A program made the position numbers and the translations under genes. Shown piece by piece: positions 34,701-41,957 of a DNA stretch of 64,000 nt. The stretch is taken from contig NZ_JAPCID010000004.1 of NCBI RefSeq assembly GCF_027587175.1, positions 1 to 64,000 on the forward strand. Direction: 5' to 3'. The notes beneath the pieces are model-generated. The model did no database searches, was not told where the DNA came from, and worked only from the letters and a program-made list of their open reading frames with translations. This DNA is from Solirubrobacter deserti (GTDB lineage: Bacteria > Actinomycetota > Thermoleophilia > Solirubrobacterales > Solirubrobacteraceae). The stretch's first letter is position 1. Every line of letters begins with the position of its first letter.

Positions 34701-36172
34701 AGCGACTCGGTGACGCGGATCGGCTGCTGGCGCTGGTTGACGAGCACGCCCTTCGGCCCGTTCACCTCGCTCGCCGCGTGCCAGCTCGCCGGCGTGGTCA
34801 GGCGCGCGTCGTAGGTCTCGCCCGCGTAGAGGTCGTCGAAGACGGTCGGGCCGTCGGCGATCTGCCAGCTCGAGTCGGTGATCACGTCCTGCACGCGGCC
34901 GTCGTCGTACTCGATGCGCAGGCGCGCGCGCACGACCGGCTCGTCGCGCCACGGCGGCGCCTCCCAGCGCCACACGTTGCCGCCGGTCATGGCGTAGAAG
35001 CCGCGGCCGAGCTCGGCGCCGAGCGTGTTCTCGCCGGCGCGCAGGTCGCGCGTGAGGTCGGCGGTCGTGTACTGGACGGTGTCGTCGTAGTCGGTGAAGC
35101 CAGGGCTCAGCACGTCCGCGCTGGCGGGCCGGCCGTTGAGCTTGAAGTCCGCGTAGCCACCGGCCGCGTAGAAGAGCGTCGCGTTGCGGACGCGGCCGTC
35201 GACGCTGAACGCGCGCCTGAGCAGCGGCGCGGGCCGGGCGGCGTCACGCGGGGTGCGGACGTTGCGGCCCCACGGGCCGGAGCCGTACGCAGCCTGGACC
35301 ACGGCGTTGGTCCAGGCGGCGTCTTCGAGGTCAGGGCGCGCGAAGTCGGCCGGGAACGTCTTCGCGGCCTTCCAGGTGGCGTCGGAGCGGAAGGTCTCGG
35401 TCGTGCCGTCGGCGTAGGTGACGCGGACCACGGCGAGCAGGCCCGCGGGGGAGTTCGGGCCGTTGTTGGTGCGCACCGCGATTACGTTGCGCGCCGGGTC
35501 GAGGTTGGTGACGAAGCGGCGGGCCTGCTGCCACTCGTTGTTGGCGCCGGACGTGGCGCCGAGCTCCTTGCCGTTGACCCACAGCGTGTAGAGGTCATCG
35601 GCGGTGATCGCGATCTCGGCGCTCACCGCGGGCTTGCTGTGCGTGAGCGTCTTGCGGAACGCGCGCGGCTCGGCGGGCGCGGTGGGCGTGGTGGCTTCAG
35701 GCGTCCAGATCCAGGCGGAGCCGTCGAACGACGGCGGCGCACCCGGCCGGGAGTTGCCGATCCACTTGCTGCCCGCCCAGTCCGCGTCGGTGTAGAGGCC
35801 GGTGCGGAAGTTCGAGCGGGCGCTCGCCCAGCCGCGCTGGGTCTGCACGTCGACGTGCCAGTCGTAGCTGGTCGCCGGCGCGAGCTTGGGGCCCGTGTAC
35901 TCGACGTCGAACGACTGCGCCGAGCGGACGGTGCCGGAGTCCCACACGAGGCGGGGGCCCGGCCCGACCACCTGCACCCGGTACGCCTTCTGCTCGAGGT
36001 CGCGCACGCGCGAGTCGATCACCCACGAGAAGCGTGGCTTGTCGACGTCGATCCCGACGGGCTGCGCCTTGCGCTCGACCCGCAGGTCGGTCACGCTCAC
36101 GCCGTTCTGCGCGCCTGCGGGCGCGGCCAGCAACAACATCGCAGCCACCGCCGCGAGGACGTACCTGTGCAC
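31727..36172 (-). CDS. Secreted multidomain alpha-L-rhamnosidase (GH78)
   Basis: 1481 residues. Signal peptide (MHRYVLAAVAAMLLLAAPAGAQ) followed by the GH78 set: an N-terminal Fn3-like module (PRFSWVIDS...), two beta-sandwich modules (GARTxxA..., ITADDLYTLWVNGKE), and an (alpha/alpha)6 catalytic barrel containing the acidic motif DTPMFEKNGWTGDAAVGAE. The C-terminal third is unusual: a short helical region, CARDB/NEW3-like modules, and a final jelly-roll-like segment (WFEFDLAVTPGSAFVVRV) that may bind glycans. It should release terminal alpha-linked rhamnose from plant or microbial polysaccharides or glycosides outside the cell. GTG start with gagggggaga immediately upstream. Confidence 0.88.
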   Translation of the reverse strand: MHRYVLAAVAAMLLLAAPAGAQNGVSVTDLRVERKAQPVGIDVDKPRFSWVIDSRVRDLEQKAYRVQVVGPGPRLVWDSGTVRSAQSFDVEYTGPKLAPATSYDWHVDVQTQRGWASARSNFRTGLYTDADWAGSKWIGNSRPGAPPSFDGSAWIWTPEATTPTAPAEPRAFRKTLTHSKPAVSAEIAITADDLYTLWVNGKELGATSGANNEWQQARRFVTNLDPARNVIAVRTNNGPNSPAGLLAVVRVTYADGTTETFRSDATWKAAKTFPADFARPDLEDAAWTNAVVQAAYGSGPWGRNVRTPRDAARPAPLLRRAFSVDGRVRNATLFYAAGGYADFKLNGRPASADVLSPGFTDYDDTVQYTTADLTRDLRAGENTLGAELGRGFYAMTGGNVWRWEAPPWRDEPVVRARLRIEYDDGRVQDVITDSSWQIADGPTVFDDLYAGETYDARLTTPASWHAASEVNGPKGVLVNQRQQPIRVTESLPATEITEPADGVYVVKFPRVLAGWVEYAVQGPAGTTIRAQAGEKLLANGRVNFSNNGGFQAGFQTDRFILAGTGRIERWAPRFSYKGFQYIEVTGWPGDSAPPLSAFTAKAVHTDIAANGSFESSSEIMNRTHRAVVDTMRNNLHGIPTDTPMFEKNGWTGDAAVGAEMFMLNLDTHELFAKWMRDVHETREANGRPLVIAPSSGDWGVWGIAPPWHSAYVMIPRWLLQYGGDKRPLSELYDGMKKYVDLEFDTSTGGIVNNARLGDWVSPEASPAGGNAPEDLRVSATAYLYAMLRSMEGSARLLDRPQDAAHFAARADTVRAAFNARFLVDGFYQGSGDRGYRQTHNVLAVAFGLVPETAKQGVVDSIAADVRAKGDTLNTGVLGTKYLLPVLTQNGYADLAYTLATQTKYPSWGYMISSGATSMWEHWSTDARSYGHYFLGTVDDWFFHHVGGIQASETTGYRDLTIAPAVTGSMEWARATTRTPYGPVTSDWRNRGRTLELRVDVPVGARATVLVPAENVHAVTEGGEPVDGVDVGDAVRVTVGSGRYTFVADEQMALVGTAIERIDAAVVEPDERPVLASAREQALKALKQLRSGNVEAAAKALARADRDLSQGVDSPVHAIDDALGAAVSDLLDLQLTGAFTPAPARPGDPLTGTVSLVNGARATVDNVVGWFGGVDGWGVEPPDGATLSRSLRPRGSASARFALTVPADQPPGAVAASAHVSYTYAGADLHFRVPVKLQVVSALSVVSMTAAPVRPGQDATVTTVLRNEGRTAATDALTIGVPSGWTAPAAQTVTVPAGGELTVTTTVAVPRDAEQAASDVPLTSTFRGAAGSTTLRVELAPLPAAFDRIDLGNSVSEQAHGLTAAPSSGTNTEAGLTRRYAGHLTPFSWFEFDLAVTPGSAFVVRVTETYDRAQTKRYKVYVDGQQVKLRQFSKGGAGTETYEFVVPASLASDDRVRVKFENQDDPAFYDPSIADVWSYALG

Positions 36173-36222
36173 TCTCTCCCCCTCTAGCCGGTCAAACGAC
36201 CACTACCGCTCGGAACGTATCA

Positions 36223-37077
36223 TCAGTTTCGACTAACCGCGAGCAGAACTTCGGTGATCAGCTCCGGATCGTCCTCCGCCATGAAGTGGCCGGAGGTGAC
36301 CGTGCGGTGGGTGAGGGCGGGCGCCCACGGACGCCACAGCGCCGCGGCGTCGAACCCGAGCGCGGCACCCCAGTCCTGCTGGACGACGGTCGTCGGCATG
36401 GCGAGCGTGCGGCTGGCGGCGCGGTCTGCGCGGTCGTGATCGATGTCGGTCGAGGCCGACGCGCGGTAGTCGGCGACGATCGAAGGAATCGCCTCGCGCG
36501 AGGCCTGCAGGTAGGCCGCCTTGATCTCCGGGTCGAACGGCGTGATGCCCCAGAGGTCGAGGAAGAAGCCGAAGAACGCGTCGGGCGCGCCCGCGATCAG
36601 CTGCTCGGGCAACGGGCGTGGCTGCGCCATGAGATACAGGTGGAACGCGACCGTCGCGTCGACGCCGTGCAGCACCTCCCACATGTCCAGCGTCGGGAGG
36701 ACGTCGAGGATCGTGAGGTCGGTGATGCGGTCGGGATGGTCGAGGCCGGCGCGGAACGCGACGAGCGCGCCGCGGTCGTGGCCGGCGAGCGCGAACCGCT
36801 CGAAGCCGAGCGCGTCCGCCAGGTTGACGACGTCCTGCGCCATCGTACGCTTGGCGTAGCCGTCCGCCGGCTTGGACGACGCACCGTAGCCGCGCAGGTC
36901 GGGGCAGATGACGGTGTGCGTGGCGGCGAGGCGGGGGGCGACGTGGCGCCACATCAGGTGCGTCTGCGGGAACCCGTGCAGGAGCACGATCGCCGGGCCG
37001 CTCCCCGCGATCGCGGTGTGGAGGGAGACGTCTTCGGCGACCTTCACGTCGCGGTACTCAAAGCCTTCGATCTGCAT
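36223..37077 (-). CDS. Alpha/beta hydrolase, haloacetate dehalogenase/epoxide hydrolase type
   Basis: 284 residues. Oxyanion-hole motif LLHGFPQTHLMW and nucleophile elbow GHDRGAL, where the nucleophile is Asp (about residue 105) rather than Ser. This places it with fluoroacetate dehalogenases and epoxide hydrolases. The second acid probably lies in the QDWG region (about 230-235); the catalytic His is in SGHFMAEDDPE. In fluoroacetate dehalogenase the fluoride pocket is His-Trp-Tyr; the corresponding cap segment here is AFHLYLMAQ, so His is kept but Trp is Leu. Defluorination is therefore not predicted. Diverges from the SARP gene across 54 bp. Confidence 0.8.
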   Translation of the reverse strand: MQIEGFEYRDVKVAEDVSLHTAIAGSGPAIVLLHGFPQTHLMWRHVAPRLAATHTVICPDLRGYGASSKPADGYAKRTMAQDVVNLADALGFERFALAGHDRGALVAFRAGLDHPDRITDLTILDVLPTLDMWEVLHGVDATVAFHLYLMAQPRPLPEQLIAGAPDAFFGFFLDLWGITPFDPEIKAAYLQASREAIPSIVADYRASASTDIDHDRADRAASRTLAMPTTVVQQDWGAALGFDAAALWRPWAPALTHRTVTSGHFMAEDDPELITEVLLAVSRN

Positions 37078-37131
37078 GCGCCGCAGGCTCGCTCGGGGCG
37101 ATCAGCAACCGATCAGCAAGACTGGGTCGCC

Positions 37132-39054
37132 GTGGAGTTCGGAGTGCTAGGGCCCGTCGTGGCGTGGGACGAAGCAGGCTCGCGCGTGGCGCTGCGCGGG
37201 CCCCGCCACCGCGCCGTGCTCGCGCGCTTGATCGTCGCGCGGGGCGCCGTCGTGCCCCTCGAGCGCCTGGTCGACGACCTGTGGCCGGTCGCCCCGCCGC
37301 CGCGCGCCGTCGGCTCGGTCCGCACGTTCGTGAGCGACCTGCGCCGCGCGCTCGGCCCGGCCCGGGGGCTGGTCGTGACCGAGGGCCCCGGGTACGCGCT
37401 GCGCACGGCGGGCCCGGGCGGCGCGCCCGCGAGTGGTGCGGCGACGAGCGCGGGCGGCGCGACGGACGCGGCGGCGACGGACGCGGCGGCTACGGACGCG
37501 GGCGTCGTGGCGTTCGGCGTCGACGCGTGGCGGTTCGAGGCGGCGGTCGAGGCGGCGGCCACCCTCGCGAGCGAGGCGCGGCTGGGGCGGCTGCTCGAGG
37601 CGCTCGGCTGGTGGCGCGGGCCGGCGTTCGCGGACCTCGACGACCAGGACTGGGCGCTCGGCGAGCGGCGGCGGCTGGCCGAGCTGCGCCTGCACGCGGT
37701 GGAGGCCGTGGCCGACGCGCGCGTTCGGATCGGGCGAGCCGCCGAGGCGGTCGCGGACCTCGACGCGCACGTCGCCGCGCACCCGTGGCGCGAGGAGGGC
37801 TGGCGGCTGCTGGCGCTCGCACTGGCGAGCGGCGGACGGCGCGGCGACGCGCTCGAAGTGCTCCGGCGCGCGCACGTCCAGCTCGGCGAGCAGCTCGGGA
37901 TCGAGCCGGGCGAGCCGCTGCGTGCCCTGCAGCGCGACCTCCTGCACGGCGCGGACGCACCCGCGTCCGGCGTGGACGCGGTATGGGCCCGCGCCGCCGC
38001 GGCCTACGACCGCGAGGTCGGCGCGCGCGCTCGCGTGCGGCTCGAGTCGACGGTCGGCCTGCTGCGCGGGCTCGCCGTGACGGGCGGCGGCGGGCTCACC
38101 GAGGCGCGCACGCACCGGCTGGCCGCGATCGCCGCCGCCGAGGAGCTCGACGACCCGCTCCTGACCGCGCGCGTGATCGGCGCCTACGACGTCCCCGCGA
38201 TCTGGACACGCTCCGACGATCCCGAGCACGCCGCCACGATCGTCGCGGCCGCCCGCCGCGCGCTCGACGCCGACCTGCCGGATGCGTCGCGCGCGCCGCT
38301 GCTGGCGACGATCGCGCTCGAGTCGCGCGGCGCCGGCACACGCGCGGCGGCCGACGCCGCGCGCGAGGCGGAGCGGCTCGCGCGCGAGCTCGACGATCCC
38401 GCGCTGCTCGCCTTCGCGCTCAACGGCGTGTGGATGCAGTCCTTCGAGCGCTGCGGGCTCGCTCCGCGGCGCGACGCGATCGGCGCCGAGCTCGTCGCGC
38501 TCGCCACGCGCCACGAGCTGGCGTCGGTCGAGGTGCTCGGCCACCTGATCCGCATGCAGGCGCGCGGCGCGCTCGGCGACTTCGCCGGCGCCGACGGGCA
38601 TGCCGCGGCGGCCGACCGGCTCGACGCCCGGCACGAGCGCCCACTCGTCGCCGTCTTCACGTCGCTGTACCGAGCGATGCGCACCGGCGACTATCGCGAC
38701 GCCGCGGCGCTGCTCCCCGACGCGGGCATGCCCGGGGTGGAGCGCGGGCTTCTCGCCCTCGCCACCTGGAACCTCGACGGCGACTTCGGGCCCTACGGGC
38801 CGTGGGCGCGGCCGCACGTGCTGCTCGCGCGCGGCGAACGCGGCCGGGCCGCCGCGGCCGTCCGCGCGCTGCCGGATCCTCCGGCCGACCTGCTGCTGGA
38901 GGCGCTCTGGTGCCTGACGGCGAAAGCCGCCGCCGCAGTCGGCGACGAGCACACGCTGCGGCGCGCCCGCGCCCACCTCGAGCCGGCGCGGGACGAGCAC
39001 GCGGCGGGCAGCGGCGTGCTCACGCTCGGCCCCGTCGCCGACTACCTCGACTAG
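37132..39054 (+). CDS. SARP/AfsR-type transcriptional regulator with BTAD domain
   Basis: 640 residues. The N-terminal OmpR-like winged helix (MEFGVLGPVVAW ... LRGPRHRAVLARLIVARGAVVP ... SVRTFVSDLRRALG) is separated from a bacterial transcriptional activation domain (about 125-270: GRAAEAVADLDAHVAAHPWREEGWRLLALALASGGRRGDALEVL, in pieces) by an Ala/Thr/Asp-rich low-complexity linker. The rest is TPR-like helices; no NB-ARC ATPase is present. SARPs activate biosynthetic gene clusters, but no such cluster is next to it. The GTG start at 37132 fits the conserved V-E-F-x-V-L-G-P opening. AAGACT, 8 nt upstream, may be a weak -10. Confidence 0.85.
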   Translation: MEFGVLGPVVAWDEAGSRVALRGPRHRAVLARLIVARGAVVPLERLVDDLWPVAPPPRAVGSVRTFVSDLRRALGPARGLVVTEGPGYALRTAGPGGAPASGAATSAGGATDAAATDAAATDAGVVAFGVDAWRFEAAVEAAATLASEARLGRLLEALGWWRGPAFADLDDQDWALGERRRLAELRLHAVEAVADARVRIGRAAEAVADLDAHVAAHPWREEGWRLLALALASGGRRGDALEVLRRAHVQLGEQLGIEPGEPLRALQRDLLHGADAPASGVDAVWARAAAAYDREVGARARVRLESTVGLLRGLAVTGGGGLTEARTHRLAAIAAAEELDDPLLTARVIGAYDVPAIWTRSDDPEHAATIVAAARRALDADLPDASRAPLLATIALESRGAGTRAAADAAREAERLARELDDPALLAFALNGVWMQSFERCGLAPRRDAIGAELVALATRHELASVEVLGHLIRMQARGALGDFAGADGHAAAADRLDARHERPLVAVFTSLYRAMRTGDYRDAAALLPDAGMPGVERGLLALATWNLDGDFGPYGPWARPHVLLARGERGRAAAAVRALPDPPADLLLEALWCLTAKAAAAVGDEHTLRRARAHLEPARDEHAAGSGVLTLGPVADYLD

Positions 39055-39102
39055 GGATCTCCCTGATCAACCCGCGCGGCCGCGTCCGTACCTTCGCCGG
39101 GC

Positions 39103-40224
39103 ATGACCATCGACTTGCGCAAGAGCCTCGTCCTCGCGGCGGGTGTGCTGGCCATCGGCGCGGCTCCGGCCGCGGCGACCGGCCCGCAGGTGATCGCCAG
39201 CGGCCTGGACAACCCCCGCGGACTCGACTTCGGCTTCGGCGGGGAGCTGTACGTCGCCGAGTCCGGCCGCGGCGGCAGCGACTGCACGCTCGAGAACCCC
39301 GAGGGCGGCGCGGGCTGCTTCGGCAAGACCGGCGCGATCACGAAGATCGACAAGCGCGGCAACAAGAAGCGGGTCGTCTCCAACCTGCCCTCGGTGGCGT
39401 CGGCGACCGGCGGCGAGGCGACCGGCCCGTCCGACATCTCCTTCACGCTCGGCGGCCTGCTCGGCTACTTCACCGTCGGCCTCGGCGCGAACCCCGCCCA
39501 GCGCGAGCAGTACCCGCAGACGGCCGGCATGGGCAAGCTCTACCGCCTGCTGCCGACCGGCCACGTCGCGGGCGTCGCCGGTGACCCGGCCGGCTACGAG
39601 GCCGCGCACAACCCGGACGCCGACCAGCCGACGGCCGAGGTCGACTCCAACCCGAACTCGGTCGACGCCAGCGGCCTGCACGTGACCGTCGCCGACGCCG
39701 GCGGCAACAGCCTCATCCGCTACGGCTTCCGCGGCCCGGAGACGCTCCGCGTGATCCCGTTCAAGATGTCGCCGATGCCGGAAGGGCTCCCGGAGATCCC
39801 GATCCCGCCGGGCACGCCGGTCCCGACCCAGTCCGTCCCGACCTCGATCGTCCGCGGCCCGGACGGCGCCTACTACGTCGGCCAGCTCACCGGCTTCCCG
39901 TTCCCGACGGGCGGCGCCAGCGTGTGGCGGATCGTCCCCGGGCAGGCGCCGACCGAGTACGCCACCGGCTTCACCACCATCAACGACCTCGCGTTCGGCA
40001 AGGACGGCACGCTCTACGTGCTGCAGATGACCAGCGCGACCCTGATCGGGCCGCCCACCCCCGGCAAGCTGATCCGCGTCCCGAAGCGCGGCCCGCGCAC
40101 CGAGCTCGCCCCGGGCACGCTGCAGTCCCCGACGGGCCTGGCCGTCGACGGCCACTACGCCTACGTCTCCAACAAGGGCGACCAGGCGGGCGCCGGCGAG
40201 ATCCTGCGCATCCCGCTGCGCTGA
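39103..40224 (+). CDS. Secreted ScyD/ScyE family protein
   Basis: 373 residues. Signal peptide (MTIDLRKSLVLAAGVLAIGAAPAAA) and a beta-propeller resembling ScyD/ScyE: GLDNPRGLDFGFGGELYVAESG at the N-terminus, a GPSDISF segment, SNPNSVDA and DLAFGKDGTLYVLQ blades, and a final SPTGLAVDGHYAYVSNKG. In cyanobacteria ScyD/ScyE belong to scytonemin clusters, but actinobacterial relatives are widespread with no known function. ATG 39103 has TACCTT 8 nt upstream (39089-39094), a leaderless start, unusual for a secreted protein in this window. No scytonemin genes are nearby. Confidence 0.82.
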   Translation: MTIDLRKSLVLAAGVLAIGAAPAAATGPQVIASGLDNPRGLDFGFGGELYVAESGRGGSDCTLENPEGGAGCFGKTGAITKIDKRGNKKRVVSNLPSVASATGGEATGPSDISFTLGGLLGYFTVGLGANPAQREQYPQTAGMGKLYRLLPTGHVAGVAGDPAGYEAAHNPDADQPTAEVDSNPNSVDASGLHVTVADAGGNSLIRYGFRGPETLRVIPFKMSPMPEGLPEIPIPPGTPVPTQSVPTSIVRGPDGAYYVGQLTGFPFPTGGASVWRIVPGQAPTEYATGFTTINDLAFGKDGTLYVLQMTSATLIGPPTPGKLIRVPKRGPRTELAPGTLQSPTGLAVDGHYAYVSNKGDQAGAGEILRIPLR

Positions 40225-40240
40225 TCGCAAGACTGGCGGC

Positions 40241-41206
40241 GTGGACGCCACGCCGCCAGAGCTGGTCGCGCTCGCATCCTCCCCGCGCTGGGAGGACCGC
40301 TGCCAAGCGGCCGAGCGCCTGGCCGCGTACGACGATGAAGTCGCGCGCCAGGCGCTCCTGCGCCTGCTCACCGACAGCGAGGACACGGCGCCGATCCAGG
40401 CCGCCGCTCACGCGCTGATCGCCCGCGGCGACGAGGCCGGCGCGCGCCTCATCTTCCGCGCCATCGCGCTCGGCGACGACGACGCCTCCGATCACCTCCT
40501 GTACTTCACCGGCGGCGACGGGAACCTCGCGCCGCACGCCGTGCACGCGGCCGAACGCGGCGAGGACCTCGAGAGCGAAGGCGCCGTGGAGCTGCTGCGC
40601 CACGGCGGCGCCCCGGGGTTCGCGCCCGGCGCGTCCGTCGCCGGCAAGGCCCTGCGCGCCCACCTGACCGGCTTCTTCGCCGGCCACCGGATCGAGCTGC
40701 GCGACTGGCCGCTCGGCCCCATCCTCCGGCGCGTCCCCGCGTTCGGCGTCTACGCGGTCGCACCGGGCCCACGCCTGACCAGCGCGTGGACCTACGTCAC
40801 CACCGGCTGCTGGGACGCGCTCCACGACCGGCAGGGCCACGGGCTCGAGTTCGTCCTCAGCGCGGCGACCGACGGCGACCGCCACGTCGAGCTGCTGACG
40901 ATGCTGGCCCACTACCACGCGGGCCCCGCGTCCCAGCGGATGGACTGGGGCCACACCGTGCCGATCGGCGAGCCGTGGCTGCCGGGCTCGCACCTCACGC
41001 ACGAGCTCATCTCGCTCCCCTACGCGTTCGGGCCGCAGCTCGAGCGCTGCGCGTTCGACGGCGGGCACATCCGCATCCTCGCCGTCCAGCCCATCTCCGA
41101 GGCCGAACGCGACTTCAAGGCCGCCCACGGCGTCGAGGCGCTCGAACGGCGCTTCGAGGAGGAGGGCATCGCCTGGACCGACCCGTTCCGGCCGTCGGTG
41201 CTTTGA
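40241..41206 (+). CDS. SUFU (suppressor of fused) domain protein with HEAT-like N-terminus
   Basis: 321 residues. Residues ~1-125 are helical with HEAT-like repeats (ELVALASSPRWEDRCQAAERLAAYDDEVARQALLRLL, in segments). Residues ~145-320 form a SUFU domain recognised by WTYVTTGCWDA, GLEFVLSA, VELLTMLAHYH, GHTVPIGEPWLPGS and LERCAFDGGHIRILAVQPIS. In bacteria SUFU domains are common immunity proteins in polymorphic-toxin loci, but no toxin gene lies beside this one. GTG start at 40241, only 16 bp after the ScyD-like gene. AAGACT 6 nt upstream resembles the motif before the SARP gene. Confidence 0.78.
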   Translation: MDATPPELVALASSPRWEDRCQAAERLAAYDDEVARQALLRLLTDSEDTAPIQAAAHALIARGDEAGARLIFRAIALGDDDASDHLLYFTGGDGNLAPHAVHAAERGEDLESEGAVELLRHGGAPGFAPGASVAGKALRAHLTGFFAGHRIELRDWPLGPILRRVPAFGVYAVAPGPRLTSAWTYVTTGCWDALHDRQGHGLEFVLSAATDGDRHVELLTMLAHYHAGPASQRMDWGHTVPIGEPWLPGSHLTHELISLPYAFGPQLERCAFDGGHIRILAVQPISEAERDFKAAHGVEALERRFEEEGIAWTDPFRPSVL

Positions 41207-41228
41207 GCGTTGCGCCGGCGCGACCCGT

Positions 41229-41957
41229 GTGAGAGGGTCGCCGTACGTCGTGCGTCCCGCGGGGGTGACTGCTGCGCTGGTCTCGGTCTGCGTGCTGGCC
41301 GCGGGCGTGCTGCTCGCGGGCGAGCTCGCGGACGTGCTCGGGACCGTTGGCGCGTGGGTCTATCTCGCGGTGCCGGCGCTGATCTTCCTCGAGACCACCG
41401 CGTTCGCCGGCTGGCTCGTGCACGGTGAGCTGGCGCTGCTCACCGGCGGCGTCGTGATCGCCGACCAGGGCGTCGCCGCGCTCGGCCTGATGATCGCGCT
41501 CGTCGCGACCGCCGCCGTCGCCGGCGACCTCGTCAGCGTGACGGCCGGCCGGGTGCTCGGCCGGCCGTTCCTGGAACGCCGCCTCCCCCGGGCGGCGGCC
41601 GCAGTCGACGGGTTCTTCGCCCGCCACGGCGGCAAGGCGCTGTTCCTCGGCCGCTTCACGGGCCTGTTCCGTTCGACGCTGCCATTCGTGGCGGGAACGT
41701 CCGGCGTCACCGTCCGCCGGATCGTTCCCTACAGCGTCGCGAGCGCCGTCATCTGGAGCGCCACGTTCGTCACGCTCGGCTACGCGGCCGCGGAGTCCTT
41801 CGACGAGGTCGGGGACACCGTCAGTCGCGTAGCGCTGATCGTCCTGCTCGTGCTCGCCGTCGCGCTTATTGCGCGCGGACGAAGACGGGCGCGCCGGCGC
41901 GGCGACGCTCCGGCCACAGCCGATTCCCGAGGAGCGTCAGCGCCGCCGGGGCCATGA
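41229..41957 (+). CDS. DedA family membrane protein
   Basis: 242 residues, a SNARE-associated/DedA-type integral membrane protein implicated in undecaprenyl-phosphate or phospholipid translocation. The family signature is visible: the first helices (ALVSVCVLAAGVLLAGELA; FLETTAFAGWLVHGEL with its conserved Glu), GDLVSVTAGRVLGRPFLERR, and FLGRFTGLFRSTLPFVAGTSG. Two C-terminal helices follow, then a basic tail (ARGRRRARRRGD) and a low-complexity end. GTG 41229 is the longest start; GTG 41250 gives a better-sized N-terminus. The last 92 bp are antisense to the 3' end of the MMPL gene. Confidence 0.85.
   Translation: MRGSPYVVRPAGVTAALVSVCVLAAGVLLAGELADVLGTVGAWVYLAVPALIFLETTAFAGWLVHGELALLTGGVVIADQGVAALGLMIALVATAAVAGDLVSVTAGRVLGRPFLERRLPRAAAAVDGFFARHGGKALFLGRFTGLFRSTLPFVAGTSGVTVRRIVPYSVASAVIWSATFVTLGYAAAESFDEVGDTVSRVALIVLLVLAVALIARGRRRARRRGDAPATADSRGASAPPGP

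Noticed and set aside
31196-36187. 1663-codon plus-strand frame opposite the GH78 gene
   Set aside because: Shadow frame; composition typical of antisense high-GC reading, no motif or ribosome site.
36223-37077. Assigning fluoroacetate dehalogenase
   Set aside because: The Trp of the fluoride pocket is replaced; only the wider dehalogenase/epoxide hydrolase type is supported.
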